A stretch of DNA of 64,000 nt, taken from Rhodanobacter denitrificans (GTDB lineage Bacteria > Pseudomonadota > Gammaproteobacteria > Xanthomonadales > Rhodanobacteraceae). The translations under genes were made by a program, and so were the position numbers. Position 1 is the first letter of the stretch, and the number at the start of each line of letters is the position of its first letter. This document shows positions 9,695-19,237 of the stretch, piece after piece. The notes under the pieces were generated by a model. The model had not been told where the DNA came from, did not search any database, and saw only the letters and a list, made by a program, of their open reading frames with translations. Where the stretch lies: positions 1 through 64,000 of the forward strand of contig JAFIHF010000008.1 in NCBI GenBank assembly GCA_017848855.1, read 5' to 3'.

Positions 9695-10126
9695 ATGCGT
9701 TTGAACAACATCAAGCCTGCCGCGGGTTCGCGCAAGAGCAAGCTGCGCGTCGGTCGCGGCATCGGTTCGGGCCTCGGCAAGACCGCGGGCCGCGGCCACA
9801 AGGGTCAGCACGCCCGCGCCGGCGGCACCCACAAGTACGGCTTCGAAGGCGGCCAGATGCCGCTGCAGCGCCGCCTGCCCAAGGTCGGCTTCCGCTCCAA
9901 GCTGAAGGCCGAGAGCCAGCAGGTGTTCCTGTACCAGCTGGCCAACCTCAAGGCCGACGTGATCGACGTGGTCGAGCTGCACAAGGCTGGCCTGATCGAC
10001 AGCCGCGCCAAGAAGGTCAAGGTGGTGCTGAAGGGCGAGATCGGTCGCGCGGTGAAGCTGTCGGGTCTGCTGGCCACGGCTGGCGCCAAGGCGGCCATCG
10101 AGGCGGCCGGCGGCAGCGTGGAGTAA
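9695..10126 (+). CDS. rplO: 50S ribosomal protein L15
   Basis: 143 residues, [20 protein letters not shown], with the glycine-rich [18 protein letters not shown] segment and the C-terminal [18 protein letters not shown] late-assembly 50S protein. It begins 4 bases after rpmD and is followed 4 bases later by secY. Confidence 0.98.
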   Translation: MRLNNIKPAAGSRKSKLRVGRGIGSGLGKTAGRGHKGQHARAGGTHKYGFEGGQMPLQRRLPKVGFRSKLKAESQQVFLYQLANLKADVIDVVELHKAGLIDSRAKKVKVVLKGEIGRAVKLSGLLATAGAKAAIEAAGGSVE

Positions 10127-10130
10127 TCGC

Positions 10131-11453
10131 GTGGCCAAGGCCAACGGCAATGCACTGGGCAAGCTCGGCAAACTGACCGAGCTGCGTCAGCGCATCTTCT
10201 TCGTGATCGGTGCGCTGGTGGTGTTCCGCCTCGGCTCGTTCATCCCGGTGCCGGGCGTGAATCCCGACGCGATGAGCAACCTGGTCAACGGCAACGGCCT
10301 GATGGACATGTTCAACATGTTCTCGGGCGGTGCGCTGGCGCGCTTCTCGGTGTTCGCGCTGGGCGTGATCCCGTACATCTCGGCGTCGATCGTGATCCAG
10401 ATGATGGGTTCGGTGATCCCGAGCCTGCAGGCGCTGCGCAAGGAAGGCGAGTCCGGCAAGCGCAAGATGACGATGTACACCCGCATCGGTACCGTGGGCC
10501 TGGCGCTGTTCCAGTCCTTCGGCATCGCGGTGGCGCTGCAGAAGCAGGTCGCCGCGGGCGGCGCGCCGGTGGTGTACACGCCGGGCTTCGGCTTCGTGCT
10601 GGCCTCGGTGGTGGGCTTGACCGCCGGCACCATGTTCCTGATGTGGCTGGGCGAACAGATGACCGAGCGCGGCATCGGCAACGGCATCTCGCTGCTGATC
10701 TTCGCCGGCATCGTGGCCGGCCTGCCGGGCGCGGTGGTGCACACCCTGGGCATGTCCAGCAACGGCGAGCTGTCGGTGCTGATGCTGCTGGTGGTGTTCG
10801 CGATCGTGCTGGGCGTCACCGCGTTCTGCGTGTTCATGGAGCGCGCGCAGCGGCGGATCACGGTGAACTACGCGCGGCGTTCCGGCGGCCAGCGGGCCTA
10901 CCAGAACCAGAGCTCGAACCTGCCGCTGAAGATCAACATGTCGGGCGTGATCCCGCCGATCTTCGCGTCCTCGCTGCTGATGTTCCCGGCCACCGCGGTG
11001 AGCTGGTTCGGCACCGGCCACCAGGCGCGCTGGCTGCAGGACCTGACCCAGGCGCTGAACCCGGGCGAGCCGCTGTACGACATCGTGTATTCGGTGCTGG
11101 TGATCGGCTTCGCGTTCTTCTACACCGCGATCGTGTTCAACGCGGAAGAGACCGCCGACAACCTCAAGCGCTCGGGCGCGCTGATCCCGGGCATCCGTCC
11201 GGGCCGCGCCACGGCCAGCTACATCGACGGCGTGATGACCCGGCTCACCGGCGTCGGCGCGCTGTACCTGGTGCTGGTCTGCCTGGTGCCGTCGTTCATG
11301 CAGAAGTTCTGGCACGTGCCGTTCTATTTCGGCGGTACCTCGCTGCTGATCGTGGTGGTCGTGGTGATGGATTTCACGGCGCAGGTGCAGGCGCACCTGG
11401 TCAGCCACCAGTACGAAAGTTTGCTCAAGAAGGCCAATCTCCGCCGCAACTAG
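10131..11453 (+). CDS. secY: Protein translocase subunit SecY
   Basis: 440 residues, starting at GTG four bases after rplO. Ten membrane segments are expected; the N-terminal [20 protein letters not shown] is the first. The plug and pore regions and the cytoplasmic loop [20 protein letters not shown], which contacts SecA and the ribosome, are present. SecY forms the inner-membrane protein channel with SecE and SecG. No rpmJ follows it, unlike E. coli. Confidence 0.98.
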   Translation: MAKANGNALGKLGKLTELRQRIFFVIGALVVFRLGSFIPVPGVNPDAMSNLVNGNGLMDMFNMFSGGALARFSVFALGVIPYISASIVIQMMGSVIPSLQALRKEGESGKRKMTMYTRIGTVGLALFQSFGIAVALQKQVAAGGAPVVYTPGFGFVLASVVGLTAGTMFLMWLGEQMTERGIGNGISLLIFAGIVAGLPGAVVHTLGMSSNGELSVLMLLVVFAIVLGVTAFCVFMERAQRRITVNYARRSGGQRAYQNQSSNLPLKINMSGVIPPIFASSLLMFPATAVSWFGTGHQARWLQDLTQALNPGEPLYDIVYSVLVIGFAFFYTAIVFNAEETADNLKRSGALIPGIRPGRATASYIDGVMTRLTGVGALYLVLVCLVPSFMQKFWHVPFYFGGTSLLIVVVVVMDFTAQVQAHLVSHQYESLLKKANLRRN

Positions 11454-11588
11454 TGGCTGCTGGTGCGGTGGAGGCGGGTCGAACAACCGGAGGCGGGCGG
11501 CGTTGAGCGCCGCAGGGCTTTCCTGTCAAGGTAATTCAGGTTAACATTGCGCGTTTACCGCGCACGAAAGCATCGGAGAAAGCACATC

Positions 11589-11945
11589 ATGGCGCGCATC
11601 GCGGGTGTCAATTTGCCGGTCCAGAAGCACGTCTGGGTCGGCCTGCAGAGCATTTACGGCATCGGCCGCAGCCGGGCCAAGAAGGTCTGCGCGGACGCTG
11701 GCGTGGTTCCCACCACCCAGATCAAGTCGCTGAGTGAAGGCGAAGTGGAAAAGCTTCGCGCGGAAATCGCCAAGTACGTCGTGGAAGGCGACCTGCGCCG
11801 CGAAGTGGGCATGTCGATCAAGCGCCTGATGGACCTGGGCTGCTACCGCGGCCTGCGCCATCGTCGCGGCCTGCCGGTGCGCGGTCAGCGCACGCGTACC
11901 AATGCACGCACCCGCAAGGGCCCGCGTCGCGCCATCAAGAAGTAA
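11589..11945 (+). CDS. rpsM: 30S ribosomal protein S13
   Basis: 118 residues, [20 protein letters not shown], with the helix-two-turn-helix core ([14 protein letters not shown]) and the basic tail ([19 protein letters not shown]). S13 lies in the 30S head and bridges to L5. A GGAG lies upstream; the ATG at 11547 would add 14 unconserved residues. It starts the alpha segment after a 135-base gap that holds no rpmJ. Confidence 0.98.
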   Translation: MARIAGVNLPVQKHVWVGLQSIYGIGRSRAKKVCADAGVVPTTQIKSLSEGEVEKLRAEIAKYVVEGDLRREVGMSIKRLMDLGCYRGLRHRRGLPVRGQRTRTNARTRKGPRRAIKK

Positions 11946-11957
11946 CGGATCGAGCAT

Positions 11958-12344
11958 ATGGCCAAGCCAGTCAAGACCAAGAAGAAGATCAAGCGCGTCG
12001 TCACGGATGCCGTGGCCCACGTGCAGGCCTCCTTCAACAACACCATCGTCACCATCACCGATCGCCAGGGCAACGCCCTGTCGTGGGCGACTGCCGGCGG
12101 CGCGGGTTTCCGCGGTTCGCGCAAGTCGACCCCGTTCGCCGCCCAGGTCGCCGCCGAGAAGGCCGGCCGTGCCGCCGGCGACTACGGCGTGAAGACCGTG
12201 GAAGTGCGCATCAAGGGCCCGGGCCCGGGCCGCGAGTCGGCCGTGCGTTCGCTGAACGCCTTGGGCTACAAGGTGCTCAACATCATCGACGTCACGCCGA
12301 TCCCGCACAACGGCTGCCGTCCCCCCAAGAAGCGTCGAGTCTGA
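11958..12344 (+). CDS. rpsK: 30S ribosomal protein S11
   Basis: 128 residues, [15 protein letters not shown]. Conserved [20 protein letters not shown] and [19 protein letters not shown] are present; the asparagine in the latter is isomerised in E. coli S11. S11 forms part of the mRNA exit site. Thirteen bases after rpsM. Confidence 0.98.
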   Translation: MAKPVKTKKKIKRVVTDAVAHVQASFNNTIVTITDRQGNALSWATAGGAGFRGSRKSTPFAAQVAAEKAGRAAGDYGVKTVEVRIKGPGPGRESAVRSLNALGYKVLNIIDVTPIPHNGCRPPKKRRV

Positions 12345-12356
12345 AGGAGCACAACC

Positions 12357-12983
12357 ATGGCCCGTTATCGTGGAGCTACCTGCAAGCTCGCCCGCCGCGA
12401 AGGCGCTGACCTCAGCCTGAAGAGCCCGGCCCGCGCGATCGACTCCAAGTGCAAGCTGGAGAACAAGCCCGGCCAGCATGGCGCCAACAAGCGCATGCGC
12501 ATGTCCGACTACGCCGTCCAGCTGCGCGAGAAGCAGAAGGTCAAGCGCATCTACGGCGTGCTCGAGCGCCAGTTCAGCAACTACTACGCGAAGGCGTCGA
12601 CCCTCAAGGGCAACACCGGCGAGAACCTGCTGCGCCTGCTCGAGAGCCGCCTGGACAACGTCGTCTACCGCATGGGCTTCGCGGTCACCCGCGCCCAGGC
12701 CCGCCAGCTGGTCGCCCACAAGGCGGTGCTGGTCAACGGCAAGAAGGTCAACATCCCCTCGTACCAGGTCAAGCCGGGCGACGCGGTGGCGCTGACCGAG
12801 CGCGCCCGCAGCCAGCTGCGCGTGCAGGAAGCGGCGACCGTGTTCGACACCATGGACCTGCGTCCGGGTTGGGTCGAGGTCGACAGCAAGAAATTCGAAG
12901 GCACGTTCAAGGCGGTGCCGGATCGCGGCGACCTGCCGTCCGACATCAACGAGGCGTTGATCGTCGAGCTTTACTCGAAGTAA
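12357..12983 (+). CDS. rpsD: 30S ribosomal protein S4
   Basis: 208 residues, [20 protein letters not shown]. The S4 RNA-binding domain (about residues 95-160) with [20 protein letters not shown] is clear. S4 starts 16S assembly and in E. coli represses the alpha operon. AAGGAG precedes the ATG. Confidence 0.98.
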   Translation: MARYRGATCKLARREGADLSLKSPARAIDSKCKLENKPGQHGANKRMRMSDYAVQLREKQKVKRIYGVLERQFSNYYAKASTLKGNTGENLLRLLESRLDNVVYRMGFAVTRAQARQLVAHKAVLVNGKKVNIPSYQVKPGDAVALTERARSQLRVQEAATVFDTMDLRPGWVEVDSKKFEGTFKAVPDRGDLPSDINEALIVELYSK

Positions 12984-12998
12984 TCACCGGAGCTCTGC

Positions 12999-13997
12999 AT
13001 GGCAGTTTCGTCAACTAGCGTGCTGCGGCCACGCGGCCTCAGCGTCGAACAGCTCGGAGCCAATCGCGCCAAGGTGGTGGTCGAGCCGCTCGAGCGCGGC
13101 TTCGGCCACACCCTCGGCAACGCGCTGCGCCGCGTGCTGCTTTCCTCGATCCCCGGCAGCGCCATCGTCGAGGTCGAGATCGACGGCGTGCTGCACGAAT
13201 ACACCACGCTCGAGGGCCTGCAGGAGGACGTGATCGAAGTCCTGCTGAACCTCAAGGACGTGGCGATCCGCCAGCACACCGGCGACGAGGTCACCCTCAC
13301 CCTGTCCAAGAAGGGCAAGGGCGTGGTCACGGCCGGCGACATCGTCGTCGACCACTCGGTGGAGATCATCAACCCCGAGCACGTGATCTGCCACCTGACC
13401 AAGGACATCGCGCTCAACATGCGCCTCAAGGTGCGTCGCGGCGTGGGTTACCAGCCGGCCAGCGCGCGCGTCCACCCGGACGACGAGGCACGCCCGATCG
13501 GCCGCCTGCAGCTCGACGCGTCGTTCGCGCCGGTGCTGCGCGTGGCCTACGAAGTGGACGCCGCTCGCGTGGAGCAGCGCACCAACCTCGACAAGCTGGT
13601 GCTCGACATCGAGACCAACGGCACCATCGGCGCCGAGGACGCGGTGCGCAAGGCGGCCGAGATCATCAACGACCAGCTGTCGGTGTTCGGCGATTTCTCG
13701 CGCCGCGAGAGCGCCACCGACAAGGCCGAGAAGAGCGGTTTCGACCCGCTGCTGCTGCGCCCGATCGACGATCTGGAGCTCACCGTGCGTTCGGCGAACT
13801 GCCTGAAGGCCGAGAGCATCTACTACATCGGCGACCTGGTGCAGAAGACCGAGGTCGAGCTGCTGAAGACGCCGAACCTGGGCAAGAAGTCGCTCACCGA
13901 GATCAAGGACGTGCTTGGCTCGCGCGGCCTGGCCCTGGGCATGAAGCTGGAGAACTGGCCGCCGGCCGGGATCTCCCACGGCATGCAACTTGGTTAA
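12999..13997 (+). CDS. rpoA: RNA polymerase alpha subunit
   Basis: 332 residues. The N-terminal dimerisation domain ([20 protein letters not shown]) and the C-terminal helix-hairpin-helix domain ([20 protein letters not shown] to [16 protein letters not shown]) are complete. The latter contacts UP elements and activators. CCGGAG precedes the ATG 16 bases after rpsD. Confidence 0.98.
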   Translation: MAVSSTSVLRPRGLSVEQLGANRAKVVVEPLERGFGHTLGNALRRVLLSSIPGSAIVEVEIDGVLHEYTTLEGLQEDVIEVLLNLKDVAIRQHTGDEVTLTLSKKGKGVVTAGDIVVDHSVEIINPEHVICHLTKDIALNMRLKVRRGVGYQPASARVHPDDEARPIGRLQLDASFAPVLRVAYEVDAARVEQRTNLDKLVLDIETNGTIGAEDAVRKAAEIINDQLSVFGDFSRRESATDKAEKSGFDPLLLRPIDDLELTVRSANCLKAESIYYIGDLVQKTEVELLKTPNLGKKSLTEIKDVLGSRGLALGMKLENWPPAGISHGMQLG

Positions 13998-14041
13998 TGA
14001 GTTACTAGTGCGATCGTCCTTGATCGCCGTGTAGCAGGACA

Positions 14042-14072
14042 TCGGCCAAGGCGTGTATAGCGCCTTGGCCGA
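14042..14072 (+). repeat. Strong hairpin in the rpoA-rplQ spacer
   Basis: TCGGCCAAGGCG (14042-14053) pairs perfectly with CGCCTTGGCCGA (14061-14072) over a 7-base loop. There is no T-run. It may be a processing or stability element within the 245-base gap between rpoA and rplQ. Confidence 0.5.
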
Positions 14073-14081
14073 ACACCAAAG

Positions 14082-14099
14082 GCGGCCATCCATGGCCGC
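14082..14099 (+). repeat. GCGGCCATCCATGGCCGC hairpin before rplQ
   Basis: Same palindrome and similar flanks (AAGGC before, CAC and AGAGC after) as at 8421-8441 before rplR, so these belong to one repeat family. After it, two near-direct copies of an AGAGC-CT-TGCT-CGATG pattern occur before rplQ. Confidence 0.5.
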
Positions 14100-14242
14100 A
14101 CTCCTCACAAGAGCTCTTGCTCCGATGGGGATTCTCTAAAAAGAGCCTCTGCTTCGATGAGGCCACAAAAGCGGGCAACCGCGGAAGGTCGGACACAAGC
14201 GCCGGCTTTTCATAACAACAGACCTGACAGAGAGTATTCGCC

Positions 14243-14629
14243 ATGCGCCACATGAAATCCGGCCGCAAGTTCAACCGCACCAGCGCCCACCGCGAAGCGA
14301 TGTTCAAGAACATGGCTTCGTCGCTGTTCAAGCACGAGCTGATCCGCACCACCCTGCCGAAGGCGAAAGAACTGCGCCGCGTCGCCGAGCCGCTGATCAC
14401 GCTGGCCAAGACCGATGGCGTCGCCAACCGCCGCCTCGCCTTCGCGCGCCTGCGCGACAAGGAAGCGGTGGGCAAGCTGTTCGTCGAGCTGGGGCCGCGC
14501 TACCGCGAGCGTCCCGGCGGCTACCTGCGCATCCTGAAGTGCGGTTTCCGCGAGGGCGACAACGCGCCGATGGCCTATGTCGAGCTGGTCGGCCGTCCGC
14601 AGGCTGCCGAGGCCGCCGACGCCGAGTAA
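14243..14629 (+). CDS. rplQ: 50S ribosomal protein L17
   Basis: 128 residues, [20 protein letters not shown], with [22 protein letters not shown]17 lies near the exit tunnel. The start follows AGAGAG. The last gene of the ribosomal cluster; a terminator follows. Confidence 0.98.
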   Translation: MRHMKSGRKFNRTSAHREAMFKNMASSLFKHELIRTTLPKAKELRRVAEPLITLAKTDGVANRRLAFARLRDKEAVGKLFVELGPRYRERPGGYLRILKCGFREGDNAPMAYVELVGRPQAAEAADAE

Positions 14630-14660
14630 GCGGCGCCGCGATCGGACATCCAGACGTCCA

Positions 14661-14700
14661 AACGAAACCCCCGGCCGGGCAACCTGCCGGGGTTTTCGTT
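14661..14700 (+). terminator. Terminator after rplQ
   Basis: AACGAAACCCCCGGC (14661-14675) pairs with GCCGGGGTTTTCGTT (14686-14700), with one mismatch; the 3' arm includes TTTT. It is 31 bases after the rplQ stop and ends the alpha operon. Confidence 0.7.
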
Positions 14701-14775
14701 GTCCGTGCGCATGCCTTGCTGACAGTGCGCCGGCAAGCGGGTAATGTCGTGGCTTCGCTCCCTGCCGTGTTGCCC

Positions 14776-15297
14776 ATGAATCCCTTGCGTTGGTCGTTTC
14801 GCGTCAGTCTGCTCGCCGGCTTCCTCGTCTGCGCCGGCCTGATCGGTTTCGCGCTGTACGCGCAGTACGCGCTGCAGATGGACCCGTGCCCGCTGTGCAT
14901 CCTGCAGCGGGTGGTGTTCATCGCGCTGGGCGTGGTGTTCCTGGTTGGCGGCCTGCACGCGCCGCGCGGCGGCGGGCGCTGGGCCTACGTGGGGCTGCTG
15001 GTGCTGGTCGCGCTGGTCGGCATCGGCATCGCCGCGCGCCACCTGTGGATCCAGTCGTTGCCGCCCGACCAGATCCCGAGCTGCGGCGCGCCGCTGGGTT
15101 ACCTGCTGGAAACCCGCGCCAGCAACGGCGGGCTGGTCCGCGTGCTGCTGAAGGTACTTACCGGCTCGGGCGAATGCGCCGCGGTGCAGACTATCCTGGG
15201 CCTGTCGATGCCGTGGTGGTCGCTGATCTGGTTCGTGCTGCTGGGCGCCTGGGCAGTGCTGGCCGGTGCGCGCCGACCGACGGGAGCGCGGCGATGA
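14776..15297 (+). CDS. dsbB: Disulfide bond formation protein DsbB
   Basis: 173 residues with four hydrophobic segments. CPLC (C38, C41) is the periplasmic redox pair that passes electrons to quinone, and C103 and C134 match the second pair that reoxidises DsbA. DsbB is an inner-membrane protein. The ATG was chosen because the first membrane helix starts just after it; longer readings enter the rplQ terminator. The stop overlaps the next start as ATGA. Confidence 0.93.
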   Translation: MNPLRWSFRVSLLAGFLVCAGLIGFALYAQYALQMDPCPLCILQRVVFIALGVVFLVGGLHAPRGGGRWAYVGLLVLVALVGIGIAARHLWIQSLPPDQIPSCGAPLGYLLETRASNGGLVRVLLKVLTGSGECAAVQTILGLSMPWWSLIWFVLLGAWAVLAGARRPTGARR

Positions 15298-16664
15298 GCA
15301 AGCTGAAGCAGAACGTGACTGCCGCGGACTGGGCGCCGTCGTCCTGGCAGCGGCACGAGGCCTTGCAGCAGCCGCAGTACGACGACGCGGCCGAGCTGGC
15401 CGCGGCCACCGCGGAACTGGCCAGGCTGCCGCCGCTGGTGACCTCGTGGGAAGTGCTGGCGCTGAAGCAGGCGCTGGACGAGGCGCAGGAAGGCAAGCGC
15501 TTCCTGCTGCAGGGCGGCGACTGCGCCGAGAGCTTCGCCGACTGCAGCAGCCCGATCATCTCGAACCGGCTCAAGGTGCTGCTGCAGATGAGCCTGGTGC
15601 TGGTGCACGGGCTGAAGCAGCCGGTGCTGCGCGTGGGGCGCTTCGCCGGCCAGTACGCCAAGCCGCGCTCTACCGACAGCGAGACGCGCGACGGCGTGAC
15701 GCTGCCGAGCTTCCGCGGCGACGTGGTCAACGGCCCCGAGTTCACCGCCGCGGCGCGGCGCGCCGACCCGCAGCGGCTGATCCGCGCCCATGCGCATTCC
15801 GCGCTGACGATGAACTTCGTGCGCGCGCTGATCGACGGCGGCTTCGCCGACCTGCACCACCCCGAATACTGGGACCTGGCCTGGGTGGAGCATTCGCCGC
15901 TGGCCGCCGAGTACCGCCGCATGGTGGCCGGCATCGGCGACTCGCTGCGCTTCATGGAAACCCTGGCCGGGCCGATCGCCGGCTTCACCAAGGTGGATTT
16001 CTTCACCTCGCACGAGGCGCTGCTGCTGCACTACGAGCAGGCGTTCACGCGCCAGGTGCCGCGCCATCCGGGCTGGTTCAACCTGTCCACCCACTTCCCG
16101 TGGATCGGCATGCGCACCGCCGCGCTGGACGGCGCGCACGTGGAGTACTTCCGCGGCATACGCAACCCGATCGCGGTGAAGGTCGGCCCCTCGGTGACGC
16201 CGGAGCGGCTGCTGCCGCTGATCGACGCGCTGAACCCGCAGGACGAACCGGGCCGGCTCACCCTGATCCACCGCATGGGCCATGCGCAGATCGCGCAAGC
16301 GTTGCCGCCGCTGCTGCAGGCGGTGCGGCGCGAGGGCCGCCGCGTGCTGTGGGTGGCCGATCCCATGCACGGCAACACCGAAGGCACCGCGAGCGGCTAC
16401 AAGACACGACGCTTCGCCAACATCCGCAGCGAGCTGGAGCAGGCGTTCGACATCCATGCCGCCGCCGGCACGCGGCTCGGCGGCGTGCATCTGGAGCTCA
16501 CCGGCGAGGACGTCACCGAATGCGTGGGCGGCGCGCGCGGCCTCACCGAAGCCGACCTCGCGCGCGCCTACAAGTCGATGGTCGATCCGCGGCTCAACTA
16601 CGAGCAGTCGCTGGAACTGGCGATGCTGATCGTGCGCAAGTCGGCGGGCGCCGCCGCCGCGTGA
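15294..16664 (+). CDS. 3-deoxy-7-phosphoheptulonate synthase, class II
   Basis: 456 residues, the length of plant-type (class II) DAHP synthases. Diagnostic segments include LLQGGDCAESFADC near residue 75, RAHAHSALTMNFVR, VLWVADPMHGNT and GVHLELTGEDVTEC. It condenses phosphoenolpyruvate and erythrose 4-phosphate as the first step of the shikimate pathway. The ATG overlaps the dsbB stop by 4 bases, an unexpected coupling of unrelated functions. Confidence 0.93.
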   Translation: MSKLKQNVTAADWAPSSWQRHEALQQPQYDDAAELAAATAELARLPPLVTSWEVLALKQALDEAQEGKRFLLQGGDCAESFADCSSPIISNRLKVLLQMSLVLVHGLKQPVLRVGRFAGQYAKPRSTDSETRDGVTLPSFRGDVVNGPEFTAAARRADPQRLIRAHAHSALTMNFVRALIDGGFADLHHPEYWDLAWVEHSPLAAEYRRMVAGIGDSLRFMETLAGPIAGFTKVDFFTSHEALLLHYEQAFTRQVPRHPGWFNLSTHFPWIGMRTAALDGAHVEYFRGIRNPIAVKVGPSVTPERLLPLIDALNPQDEPGRLTLIHRMGHAQIAQALPPLLQAVRREGRRVLWVADPMHGNTEGTASGYKTRRFANIRSELEQAFDIHAAAGTRLGGVHLELTGEDVTECVGGARGLTEADLARAYKSMVDPRLNYEQSLELAMLIVRKSAGAAAA

Positions 16665-16752
16665 CAGCCGTCATGCGGCCGGCCTGACGTATCGTCGTTG
16701 TGCGCCGGCGCGCGAGCGCGCAGGATGAACGTGTCCGCAGCCGGGAGCCGCC

Positions 16753-17559
16753 ATGGCCACGCACGTTGCCGCGCCGTCGATCGATCGCTGGACCCTGATC
16801 GGCCTGAGCCTGCTGCTGTTGCCGCTGCTGACCATGGCGCACGAGCTGGGCGGCCATGCGCTGACCTGCGTGGCGCTGGATCAGCGGCCCACCGAACTTG
16901 GCGCGTATTACATCGACTGTCCCGGCGCCACCGGTTGGGCCGGGCGCGTGGTGGCGATGGCCGGCACCGGCATGGACGTGCTGCTGTCGGCGCTGGCCTA
17001 CCTCGCCTGGCGCCGCGCCAAGCGGCCGCTGCCGCGCCTCGCGCTGTGGATCGTGTTCGTGGTGAAGGGCATGGTGGCGGCCGGCTACTGGCTGTTCTCC
17101 GGCGTCAGCGGCTTCGGCGACTGGGGCCCGGGCGCGGGCGGCGGCATCGGCCCGCTGCCGCAACCGTGGCTGTGGCGGATCGGGCTCGCGGCGGTGGGGC
17201 TGGTCGCCTACATCGGAGTGGTGAAGCTGGCGATCCGCACGCTGGACGCGATGCTGGGCGGCGGCGCGCAGGCCGCACGCACGCGCCGGCAGGTGGCGAT
17301 GACGGTGTACCTCGTGGGCGGTGCCAGCGCGCTGCTGGTGGGCCTGATGAATCCGCACGGCTTCGCGATCGTGCTGCTGTCCGCGGTGGCTTCCACGTTC
17401 GGCGGTACGGCGGGCTTGTTCAACGTGGCGTATCGGCCGGTGGGGGCTGGCGAGCCTGCCGGGTTCCGCATCGGTCGGCATCCGGCTTTGCTGATTGCCG
17501 GTGCGATCGTGACGCTGGCGTTTGCCGTGGTGCTAGGGCCCACTTTGTATTTGCGCTGA
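16753..17559 (+). CDS. Integral membrane protein with HExxxH motif, unknown
   Basis: 268 residues with about six or seven hydrophobic segments. The first helix carries HELGGH (H30, E31, H35), like the zinc motif of membrane metalloproteases (M50, HExxH) but with one extra residue between. Conserved glycine-rich stretches follow (FGDWGPGAGGG). I do not recognise a named family. A stand-alone gene between the DAHP synthase and the convergent amidase. Confidence 0.7.
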   Translation: MATHVAAPSIDRWTLIGLSLLLLPLLTMAHELGGHALTCVALDQRPTELGAYYIDCPGATGWAGRVVAMAGTGMDVLLSALAYLAWRRAKRPLPRLALWIVFVVKGMVAAGYWLFSGVSGFGDWGPGAGGGIGPLPQPWLWRIGLAAVGLVAYIGVVKLAIRTLDAMLGGGAQAARTRRQVAMTVYLVGGASALLVGLMNPHGFAIVLLSAVASTFGGTAGLFNVAYRPVGAGEPAGFRIGRHPALLIAGAIVTLAFAVVLGPTLYLR

Positions 17560-17569
17560 GCGAGGGCGC

Positions 17570-19147
17570 TCAGCGCACGGTATCGAGGAACATCGGCTGC
17601 TGCCATGCGTGGCTGTGCTGCTCGTAGCCGTAGGCGATCGAGATCAGCGTGGGTTCGCTCCACTTCGCGCCGAACAGCACGATGCCCACCGGCAGGCCGT
17701 GCGCCCAGCCGGCGGGCACGGTGATCGAGGGATAGCCCGCCACCGCGGCGGGTTGCGAGGCGCCGCCGATGGTGGGGTCGCCGCTGACGATGTGGTCGCC
17801 GAGCACCGGATCGGTCATGAAGGCCGGGCCCCACGACGGCGCGAGCAACGCATCGAGATGCTGCGCTTTGAGCGCCGCGTCGATGCCTTCGGGGCCGGCC
17901 AGTTGCTTCGCCTTGGCCAGCGCGTCGAGGTAAGCCTTGTCGGTGAGCGGGCCCTTCGTCTCGGCCTGCTCGAACAGCTCCTGCCCGAACCACGCCATCT
18001 CCTGCGCGGTGTGCGCGGTGTCGAACGCGATCAGGTCGGCCAGCGTGTGCACCGCGAGGCCGGTGCGGGTGGCGAGGTAGGCGTTGATGTCGTGCTTGAA
18101 GTCGTACAGCAGCACGGTCATTTCCGGGTCGCCGAGCTCCTTCAGGTGCGGCAGCGTCACCGGGTCGACGACGATCGCGCCCTGCGCCTTCATCGTGGCG
18201 ATGGCCGCATCGAGCACGCGGTCGGCGTTCGGCTCGTTGCCGGCCAGCGCGCGCACCACGCCGATGCGCTTGCCCTTGAGGCCGTTCGGGTCGAGGAACT
18301 TCGTGTAGTCGGTGGCGTGCTTGTCGGCGTCGATGGTGGCCGGGTCGCGCGGGTCGCTGCCGGCGATGACCGTGAGCAGGGCGGCGGCGTCGGCCACGTC
18401 GCGCGCCATCGGGCCGGCGGTGTCCTGGTTGTGGCTGATCGGCACGATGCCGGCGCGGCTCACCAGGCCCACGCTGGGCTTGATGCCGACGATGCCGTTC
18501 ATCGAGGCGGGGCAGATGATCGAGCCGTCGGTCTCGGTGCCGAGTGCCACCGTGGCGAGGCCGGCCGCCACCGCGGTGCCGGAGCCGGCGCTGGAGCCGC
18601 AGGGGTTGCGGTCCAGCGCATACGGATTCCGCGTCTGCCCGCCCACGCCGCTCCAGCCGCTGCTGGCGTGGTTGGAGCGGAAGTCGGCCCATTCGCTGAG
18701 GTTGGTCTTGCCCAGGATCACCGCGCCGGCCGCGCGCAGCCTGGCGACCACGGTGGCGTCCTGCGGCGCCGGCGCGCCGGCCAGTGCGAGCGAACCGGCG
18801 GTGGTCTGCTCGCGGTCGCCGGTGTCGATGTTGTCCTTCAGCAGCACCGGGATGCCGTACAGCGGGCCGTGCTGCTTCGTGCGCTTCGCGTCGAGCGCGG
18901 CGGCGATCATCAGGGCGTCGGGGTTGGTCTGCAGCACCGCGTGCAGGCCGGCTTCGCCCTGGTCGATGCGGCGGATGCGGTCGAGGAAATCCTGCGTCAG
19001 CGTCTTGCTGCTGAGCGAGCCGGCGTCCATGCGCTGCTGCAGCTGTGCGATGGAGGCGTATTCGCCGCCGCCCTGCTGCGCGGCCAGTGGCGCGCTGGCG
19101 AGCAGGGCGGCGGCAAACAGCGAGCGTGCGTACAGGCGATGCGACAT
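17570..19147 (-). CDS. Amidase (amidase-signature family), exported
   Basis: 525 residues. A signal peptide (MSHRLYARSLFAAALLASAP) suggests export. The amidase-signature triad is visible: Lys in LLKDNIDTGD, the cis-Ser in PCGSSAGSG and the nucleophilic Ser in TETDGSIICP. Family members hydrolyse amide bonds of varied substrates, not predictable here. A longer reading upstream to 19372 crosses the cytochrome gene and is not used. It is convergent with the upstream membrane protein and divergent from the cytochrome. Confidence 0.88.
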   Translation of the reverse strand: MSHRLYARSLFAAALLASAPLAAQQGGGEYASIAQLQQRMDAGSLSSKTLTQDFLDRIRRIDQGEAGLHAVLQTNPDALMIAAALDAKRTKQHGPLYGIPVLLKDNIDTGDREQTTAGSLALAGAPAPQDATVVARLRAAGAVILGKTNLSEWADFRSNHASSGWSGVGGQTRNPYALDRNPCGSSAGSGTAVAAGLATVALGTETDGSIICPASMNGIVGIKPSVGLVSRAGIVPISHNQDTAGPMARDVADAAALLTVIAGSDPRDPATIDADKHATDYTKFLDPNGLKGKRIGVVRALAGNEPNADRVLDAAIATMKAQGAIVVDPVTLPHLKELGDPEMTVLLYDFKHDINAYLATRTGLAVHTLADLIAFDTAHTAQEMAWFGQELFEQAETKGPLTDKAYLDALAKAKQLAGPEGIDAALKAQHLDALLAPSWGPAFMTDPVLGDHIVSGDPTIGGASQPAAVAGYPSITVPAGWAHGLPVGIVLFGAKWSEPTLISIAYGYEQHSHAWQQPMFLDTVR

Positions 19148-19225
19148 GGTCTTGCCCCCGGCAGGCGCGACGCGCGGGTCGCGGTTGCCAGAGCATAGCC
19201 GCGCCGGCGCGGCGGCGAATCTGCC

Positions 19226-19231
19226 TATACT
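19226..19231 (+). promoter_or_regulatory. -10 element very close to the cytochrome c start
   Basis: TATACT (19226-19231) ends 6 bases before the ATG at 19238. If used, the transcript would begin at or next to the start codon, making a leaderless mRNA. There is no clear -35. No Shine-Dalgarno lies before this ATG, which agrees with leaderless translation. Confidence 0.4.
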
Positions 19232-19237
19232 CCGGGC

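Noticed and set aside
11454-11588. Possible rpmJ
   Set aside because: No frame with the short basic, Cys/His pattern of L36 was found.
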